A stretch of DNA of 34,451 nt, from NCBI GenBank assembly GCA_964451715.1, contig CAYVIZ010000009.1:1-34451 (forward strand). Direction: 5' to 3'. The position numbers were made by a program, and so were the translations under genes. This document shows positions 29,806 through 34,451 of the stretch, one piece after another. This DNA is from Tiamatella sp964451715 (lineage in GTDB: Archaea; Thermoproteota; Thermoprotei_A; Sulfolobales; Acidilobaceae). The notes beneath the pieces are model-generated. The model was not told where the DNA came from, did no database searches, and worked only from the letters and a program-made list of their open reading frames with translations. Positions within the stretch are counted from its first letter, which is position 1; every line of letters begins with the position of its first letter.

Positions 29806-30380
29806 ACCAGCCCACCATCTTTCTTGAACGATACTCTAATCCTTCCCCCTACATCATTTTTCGTCCATACTAGCTTCAATATAAACACTGAAGGACTCTC
29901 TTCCTCCACTTCACATACGCAGTCAGCCCAGAACCTTATTACTTTAAATGCCGATACGTTGTTTTCTTCCATACCCGAAGGCTCGCTAGATGCTATCACA
30001 AGTCCTTTCTCAGAATACTCTTTGAGTAAGGCCAATATAAACGTGAGGATCCTAGTATTTACATCATCTAAGGGATTTTCCCTGTAATAATAAACAATAT
30101 CATCTATTATTATGATGCCGTGTTGTTTGGATTCCCTTATTATAGCTTTAACCAGATCTGTATTATCCATCACAGTTATATATTTCAACATTTCATCTCC
30201 TTTGAAATCACTGCCGCATTCATTTATGTGGAACGCTTCACTGTGTAGAGGAGTTATTATAGTGACATTAACCTTCATTTTAATATAGTGGCAAGCAACT
30301 AATTTAATGAAACGTGTCACTATTCCTCTACGAGTAGAGAAAAATACGGAAAACCTGTAGGGTCCAAGGAACCCGCCCAT
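29790..30380 (-). CDS. RecA/RadA-fold protein with degenerate Walker A
   Basis: A 196-residue protein with the outline of a RecA core. VFFSTRRGIVTRFIKLVACHYIKMKVNVTIITP at about 12-44 takes the place of the P-loop helix and next strand, but the expected GxxGxGKT is replaced by STRRGIVTRF, so ATP binding of the usual sort is lost. GIIIIDDIVYYYRE (Asp93-Asp94) looks like a Walker B strand, and a later strand KGLVIASSEPSG fits the RecA sensor strand. Archaea have several RadA paralogues, and inactive ones can act as recombination mediators or scaffolds. The ATG start lies 11 bases after the upstream gene. Confidence 0.6.
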   Translation of the reverse strand: MGGFLGPYRFSVFFSTRRGIVTRFIKLVACHYIKMKVNVTIITPLHSEAFHINECGSDFKGDEMLKYITVMDNTDLVKAIIRESKQHGIIIIDDIVYYYRENPLDDVNTRILTFILALLKEYSEKGLVIASSEPSGMEENNVSAFKVIRFWADCVCEVEEESPSVFILKLVWTKNDVGGRIRVSFKKDGGLVWETA

Positions 30381-30391
30381 AGACGGGAAAG

Positions 30392-30871
30392 CTAAGATCT
30401 TCGCCCCCTCCTTCTTTTCCTCAGAGCCGTTTCAAGGTCAGCCTCATTATCTAGTATCATTATCTTTTTCCTTATCTCTTCTACAATGTTGTCTATCAGG
30501 TTTTTCTTCTCAGAAGACATGTTTCCAGAATATTCTTCAACCACATCCATACCCTGACCCGTAAGCTTAATTTTCTTCAACCGTGGCTCCGTCTCTATTA
30601 GGTCAACATACATTAAGGCTATAAGATCATCCTTCAACTGTTTACTGTTAGGATGCCCTCCTACAACGAAGAAATTGTAGCCCATGTTAAACCCTTTCTC
30701 TTGTACCTCATGGACGAGGTGATAGATGGTCTTCTCGTTCAACTCCTTGAACTTCGACAAGAGGTAAAGTAGGTTCATCAGCCTTTCATTCTTAACTACT
30801 TGATCAAGTGTTATAACCTTAAACGAGACAGGCTTGAACTCCTTACCACCCTTTGACGGTGTTTGCGACAT
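30392..30871 (-). CDS. Conserved protein with a winged-helix-like core, unknown
   Basis: A 159-residue protein. The middle part has a helix-turn-helix-like order (RLMNLLYLLSKFKELNEKTIYHLVHEVQEKG, then SKQLKDDLIALMYVDLIETEPRLKKIKLTGQGMDVVEEY), in which the last strand pair could be the wing. The tail is basic (LRKRRRGRRS). It starts with ATG after GGTGGTGA and leads the gene for the RecA-fold protein. A DNA-binding role is likely from the tail and fold, but no target is seen. Confidence 0.72.
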   Translation of the reverse strand: MSQTPSKGGKEFKPVSFKVITLDQVVKNERLMNLLYLLSKFKELNEKTIYHLVHEVQEKGFNMGYNFFVVGGHPNSKQLKDDLIALMYVDLIETEPRLKKIKLTGQGMDVVEEYSGNMSSEKKNLIDNIVEEIRKKIMILDNEADLETALRKRRRGRRS

Positions 30872-30898
30872 AGCGGGCTCACCACCTTCTCTGACTAA

Positions 30899-30908
30899 AA
30901 TTTTATAC
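30899..30908. promoter_or_regulatory. Shared AT-rich promoter element between divergent genes
   Basis: AATTTTATAC on the plus strand is GTATAAAATT on the minus strand. It lies 28-37 bases before the minus-strand ATG at 30871, the right distance for a TATA box. In the plus direction it is about 50 bases from the TTG at 30957, also usable. Confidence 0.45.
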
Positions 30909-30956
30909 CTAGTTGCACTATTAAAAGAGCATTAGTCTGTTTGGTGAGTCACAGGC

Positions 30957-32837
30957 TTGGCATTGGAGCATAAAGGTTCAATGAAAATCATAGTGCTACT
31001 TGTTCTATTGCTAGTAAATTCTTCACTACTCAGCCAGGCATATATAATGCGGGCCTCAGCTTATACTAACGTTGAAAACAGTATATGGTTTCTGGCACCC
31101 GCAGTACGCGGGAGGGAAGGTGATCTAATAAACATTTCAATATCAATAAGCAGAGGAGTAGGCAACGTTTTAGTTGAAGCAGGGGGAAGCGTCTCAGAGT
31201 CCACTAAGACAAGTAGTAAACTAGCATTCTATGTGGCCTGTACAGCCGCCGGCGTAGACTGGTCGAGATATAACGCCCACATCGTATTCCATACGTCTAG
31301 CTCGGTTGAAGGGCCTAGTGCAAGTCTAGGAATAGCAATAGCAACCTATCTACTATTGAAGGGATACACTAGAGGATTAGGCGTTGTAATAACCGGTGCA
31401 GTAAGCCCCGATTTCACCGCCATACCCATCGGTGGCATACACCAGAAACTAGAAGCCGCGGCAGAAGGCGGATACCAGGTCTTTCTTCCACTGGCAAACA
31501 TCGGAGAAGTACCATCAGATTATAGGAATATTACAACATTCATAACAGGACTATTCAACGCGACACGCACAATGGGTTACGATCCTATGATAAACTATTC
31601 AGCAGAAGCTATAGGTACTGCATATTTACATAGTATCCCCAGTTCGTATATGAATGAAACACTTGTAGATGCATACAAAATGATGGAAATGGCTTATAAT
31701 AATATCACATTATTACCTAGTAAATTCAAGGAGGATGAAAACCTACTCTATAAATCGACAAAAGCGTTCATAGACCAGATAAATGAAACCGTCAATAAGC
31801 CGGGAATACACCCCTATTCAGCAGCCAGCCTGGCATTTACCGCATTAGTCAACGCCTCATCATTAAATGAGTACTATAAATTAAGTAGAAATTCTTCCTA
31901 TATCAGCGGTGCATTTAAGCGGGTTAGAAAAGAAATTAGCGTTCTTCAAAATGAAATCAATAGCATATCCGGTAACACGTTATGGGGATTCGAGCTCAAA
32001 TCAATAGCAGCCTCGAGACTGGTTGAGGCTAACGAGACTTTCCTATACCTCACGAACCACTATACCAATATGAGTTTGAGAAGTACAGCAAAACAGCTAG
32101 GATATATAGATGCCCGACTAGTCAGCGTGCATCACTGGATAAGAGAAGCAGAATTACTAAACAATCATAATCCGCTAATACCACTTGATAGAGTTAAGGT
32201 TGCCCTAAACAAGTACATAAGTTATGTGGACACCACTATACTCTACCAGCTTTCTCTTATACATGAATCCGATTTGGGTGATGAAGTGAAAAAACAACTA
32301 GTTGAAAGCATTTCACGGGATCAGTACTTGCTCTCCAAAGCAAGGACATACATGGAAAGAGGAGAGTTAGCGTTTTCATACGGTCTCTCAATGGAGGCTA
32401 TGGCTAGTGTTCTTTCCCGCTTCAGTAGTATAATCGACAGCTCTCTATCCAACGGGTTCTACTACATGAAGGGATTAGAAGCTTACACAAGGGAACTAGC
32501 GTATACTGCAGTGTTACTTAACATTAGGGCCTCTGCTTTTGGTTATCCTTCCATACTGGCGTCAGACTATGTCGAATACGGTATCCAGTTAATGAGGATG
32601 AACAATTTAGAGACTGCTCAGGGAATAACATCCTACGGTGTCTCCTCTGCTCTATTCTGGATGCTAGTCTCCCAGTATGGGGCCAGCCAGAATCAAGTTA
32701 CACCATTGGAACAGGTTGGAGCTTATAGTACAGGAAAAGTTATTGTTTACCTATTATCAGCGGTCTTCACGGGTTTAGCATTGGGTTATATATTAAGCCT
32801 ATATAGCGTGAGAAGAGAGATTATGGGAGGATCCTAG
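30957..32837 (+). CDS. Secreted or membrane-anchored Lon-like (S16) protease without ATPase domain
   Basis: A 626-residue protein with an N-terminal signal-like hydrophobic segment (MKIIVLLVLLLVNSSLLSQA) and a C-terminal membrane helix (VIVYLLSAVFTGLALGYILSLYSV) with a basic end. A Lon-type proteolytic domain lies at about 60-200: the Ser is in SSVEGPSASLG (Ser121) and the Lys in GGIHQKLEAA (Lys164), 43 residues apart as in Lon. There is no AAA+ module. The long helical region after it (210-590) has many NxS/T sites and looks extracellular. Start TTG 30957 follows GGTGA. ATG 30981 just before the signal is an alternative. Likely an outside-facing, ATP-independent peptidase tethered to the membrane. 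Confidence 0.85.
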   Translation: MALEHKGSMKIIVLLVLLLVNSSLLSQAYIMRASAYTNVENSIWFLAPAVRGREGDLINISISISRGVGNVLVEAGGSVSESTKTSSKLAFYVACTAAGVDWSRYNAHIVFHTSSSVEGPSASLGIAIATYLLLKGYTRGLGVVITGAVSPDFTAIPIGGIHQKLEAAAEGGYQVFLPLANIGEVPSDYRNITTFITGLFNATRTMGYDPMINYSAEAIGTAYLHSIPSSYMNETLVDAYKMMEMAYNNITLLPSKFKEDENLLYKSTKAFIDQINETVNKPGIHPYSAASLAFTALVNASSLNEYYKLSRNSSYISGAFKRVRKEISVLQNEINSISGNTLWGFELKSIAASRLVEANETFLYLTNHYTNMSLRSTAKQLGYIDARLVSVHHWIREAELLNNHNPLIPLDRVKVALNKYISYVDTTILYQLSLIHESDLGDEVKKQLVESISRDQYLLSKARTYMERGELAFSYGLSMEAMASVLSRFSSIIDSSLSNGFYYMKGLEAYTRELAYTAVLLNIRASAFGYPSILASDYVEYGIQLMRMNNLETAQGITSYGVSSALFWMLVSQYGASQNQVTPLEQVGAYSTGKVIVYLLSAVFTGLALGYILSLYSVRREIMGGS

Positions 32838-32862
32838 TCTCCGTGTTTTCTAGGAATAGAAG

Positions 32863-33498
32863 TCACATAAAATCAAGGAGACTCTTCCTAGCGGGCTTTC
32901 TGCTCACTTCTCCTATAAGCCTTCTTATCACGTCTTTAAAGTCTCTCTCTAGTATACTTCTTACTTCCTTCTTATAAAATGCTGAAGCAGGATGGAACGT
33001 GGCCACCAAATATACATTCAGACCCTCGATATTAGCCTCGTAAACCCTTCCATGGCTTCTATACATTCCCTCCCACTTCAAACCCGCCAATTCGAAGAGT
33101 GTGGACCCGGCAAATCTCCCAAGACACACTATAATCTTCGGCTTTATTATTCGTATTTGCCTACGTAAATAGGGTAGACAAGCCTTTACCTCCTCAGGCC
33201 TTGGATCCCTGTTTCTCGGAGGCCGACACTTAACTACATTCGTTATATAAACGTCGCTCCTCTTTAGTCCTATGAGAGTTAAAAGCTCGTTTAGAAGCTC
33301 TCCGGCCTTACCTACAAATGGCCTACCTTGAATGTCCTCGTTCTTACCCGGAGCTTCTCCTACAAACATGATTTCAGCGTTAAGAGACCCTTCTCCCGGA
33401 ACAGGATTAGTCCTGCTTTCATGAAGAGGACATTTTCTGCATCTTCTTATTTCCTCTTCAATTATACGTATAAGGGTCTCTTTATTTTCCTCGTTCAT
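32863..33498 (-). CDS. udg: Uracil-DNA glycosylase, family 4
   Basis: A 211-residue Fe-S uracil-DNA glycosylase that removes uracil from deaminated cytosine, a major lesion at high temperature. The cluster cysteines are Cys20, Cys23, Cys91 and Cys107 (RCRKCPLH, VVKCRPP, VKACLPY). The active-site loop is VGEAPGKNEDIQGRPFVG, and the late motif is ATFHPAS. The extreme C-terminus ends KSLLDFM, which looks like a PCNA-interacting peptide. The start ATG overlaps the glycosyltransferase gene by 17 bases. Confidence 0.95.
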   Translation of the reverse strand: MNEENKETLIRIIEEEIRRCRKCPLHESRTNPVPGEGSLNAEIMFVGEAPGKNEDIQGRPFVGKAGELLNELLTLIGLKRSDVYITNVVKCRPPRNRDPRPEEVKACLPYLRRQIRIIKPKIIVCLGRFAGSTLFELAGLKWEGMYRSHGRVYEANIEGLNVYLVATFHPASAFYKKEVRSILERDFKDVIRRLIGEVSRKPARKSLLDFM

Positions 33499-34451
33499 GC
33501 CATATCACCCTAGAACTGGCCATATAATTCGACGCAAACCCCAGCAGTATCCCTATGAACTGGCCTTCTATAGGATGAAGGCCTATGTAATGAGTTGTCA
33601 GCATCATTGTTGTGAATATTGTGAAAGCCGAAAAAACTGATGATGCATGGTATAGGAGTAGCCTGGTTAAGAACCCGTGTCTCGCATTATTTATTCTATC
33701 CTTAAAGGTAAAGAAGTTATTGGCGAGAAAATTAGACAATATACTCACCTCTATACCAGCTATACTAGATACCTCCTTCCCAAAGCCCAATCCTAACACT
33801 ATCTTCATAACAACGAGGTTCACCAGCGCCCCTATGCCTCCTACTGTAGCAAATTTCAATGAGTCAGATAGCATGAAAAGATGTGTAACGAAATCGGTGA
33901 GCGTGCTTATTCCTACTTTACTTCTTCCACTGATCCTACTCTTAAAGGTGTAGGGGACCTCACTTGTCTTTAGTTCTTTATGTCTGCCTAGAATTTCGAG
34001 AAGTATCTTGTAGCCCTTTGGTTTTAGCTTGTTAATGTCAATCGCATTCTTACGCACTAGAAAAAAACCAGACATGGGGTCCCTTACTTTTCTAGCACCG
34101 TGAACAGCGATTCGGGCAATGAAACAGCCTATCCTACTGGCTAGATACCGTGTTTTACTCCATCCTTCTATACCACCGCCTTCAACATATCGCGATGCTA
34201 CCACAACATCATAATTACCCTCTAACGCTTTCTCGTAGAGTAGTGGTATAACCTCGGGCGGATGCTGGAAATCGGCATCCATGACGACTACATAGTTGTT
34301 TGCCGCCACCTCTATGCCTTTCTTAACCGCGGTACCTAAGCCTTTCTCTGTCTTTCTAACTATAAGCCTGACTCTAGGATCTCTCCGCGAATAAGTCTCC
34401 ACTATTTTATAGGTTTCATCTGGGCTGTTATCGTCTACTATTATTACCTCA
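33482..34451 (-). CDS. Family 2 glycosyltransferase with C-terminal GtrA domain (5' truncated by window edge)
   Basis: Dolichyl-phosphate sugar synthase-type protein. The frame stays open to the window edge and there reads EVIIVDDNSPDETYKIV, the usual first strand and acid motif, so only the first few residues are outside. The donor-binding VVMDADFQHPPEVIP and RYVEGGG follow. After about residue 190 come four hydrophobic segments of a GtrA domain (LKFATVGGIGALVNLVVMKIVL onward), a common fusion in archaea that moves or holds the polyprenyl-phosphate sugar. It would supply donors for N-glycans or other envelope glycans, in keeping with aglB at the left end. Confidence 0.9.
   Translation of the reverse strand, partial: EVIIVDDNSPDETYKIVETYSRRDPRVRLIVRKTEKGLGTAVKKGIEVAANNYVVVMDADFQHPPEVIPLLYEKALEGNYDVVVASRYVEGGGIEGWSKTRYLASRIGCFIARIAVHGARKVRDPMSGFFLVRKNAIDINKLKPKGYKILLEILGRHKELKTSEVPYTFKSRISGRSKVGISTLTDFVTHLFMLSDSLKFATVGGIGALVNLVVMKIVLGLGFGKEVSSIAGIEVSILSNFLANNFFTFKDRINNARHGFLTRLLLYHASSVFSAFTIFTTMMLTTHYIGLHPIEGQFIGILLGFASNYMASSRVIWHERGK

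Noticed and set aside
1..34451. tRNA, rRNA, CRISPR arrays, insertion sequences, integrase sites
   Set aside because: No T-loop consensus in intergenic space, no regularly spaced repeats, no transposase or integrase genes were seen on either strand.

Overview
The window is an AT-rich stretch of a hyperthermophilic archaeon of the phylum Thermoproteota (Crenarchaeota), most likely Desulfurococcales. The evidence is the set of archaeal information genes (PCNA, PriS, a GINS subunit, TFS, RpoL, aIF2-alpha, Nop10, Csl4, L44e, S27e), archaeal lipid and CoA genes (CarS, geranylgeranyl reductase, pantoate kinase, phosphopantoate ligase), an ESCRT-III-like protein, frequent GTG and TTG starts, and GGTG-type Shine-Dalgarno sites. 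Gene density is very high and many neighbours overlap by a few bases. The sequence is a draft: two runs of exactly 100 N (3254-3353 and 8414-8513) mark scaffold gaps. The first removes the start of serS and the end of a MIP18-like gene. Both window ends cut a gene (aglB on the left, a GT2-GtrA glycosyltransferase on the right).

Layout. 1-1871 (+): end of the oligosaccharyltransferase aglB, then a probable CdvB/ESCRT-III-like protein and a coupled unknown. 1925-4761 (-): CinA-like protein, small membrane protein, MIP18/DUF59 protein and serS. 4944-6242 (-): glyA. 6517-8412: an orphan with a possible thioredoxin-like fold, a zinc finger protein and a PD-(D/E)xK nuclease with a winged helix. 8737-12077 (+): hxlB, an SPL-like radical SAM protein and two tandem paralogous nucleotidyltransferases. 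12074-14234: a His-rich coiled-coil protein, small unknowns, a box C/D guide RNA, a winged-helix regulator and an Hsp20. 14394-16267: geranylgeranyl reductase and a RimI-type acetyltransferase. 16380-20159 (+): a cofactor operon (CoaBC, NadE, pantoate kinase, phosphopantoate-beta-alanine ligase) that gives the archaeal CoA route from pantoate plus NAD synthesis. 20094-22819: a winged-helix protein, a VTT membrane protein and dph2 with a structured leader. 22845-30871 (-): a long block joining replication (PCNA, PriS, GINS), transcription (RpoL, TFS), RNA processing (Csl4, Nop10) and translation (aIF2-alpha, L44e, S27e), headed by carS and a RecA-fold protein lacking a P-loop. 30957-34451: a secreted Lon-like protease, a family 4 uracil-DNA glycosylase and the GT2-GtrA protein.

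The most notable non-protein feature is a box C/D sRNA at 12810-12876. It has C, D', C' and D elements, a 5-bp terminal stem, and a D' guide that matches as an exact antisense the universally conserved 530 loop of 16S rRNA. Three further GC-rich islands (4855-4900, 8514-8666, 21683-21739) can fold into stable structures and share the GGGATGA string with the sRNA, on one strand or the other. They are good candidates for undescribed structured RNAs. I saw no tRNA, rRNA, CRISPR array, insertion sequence or clear restriction-modification system.
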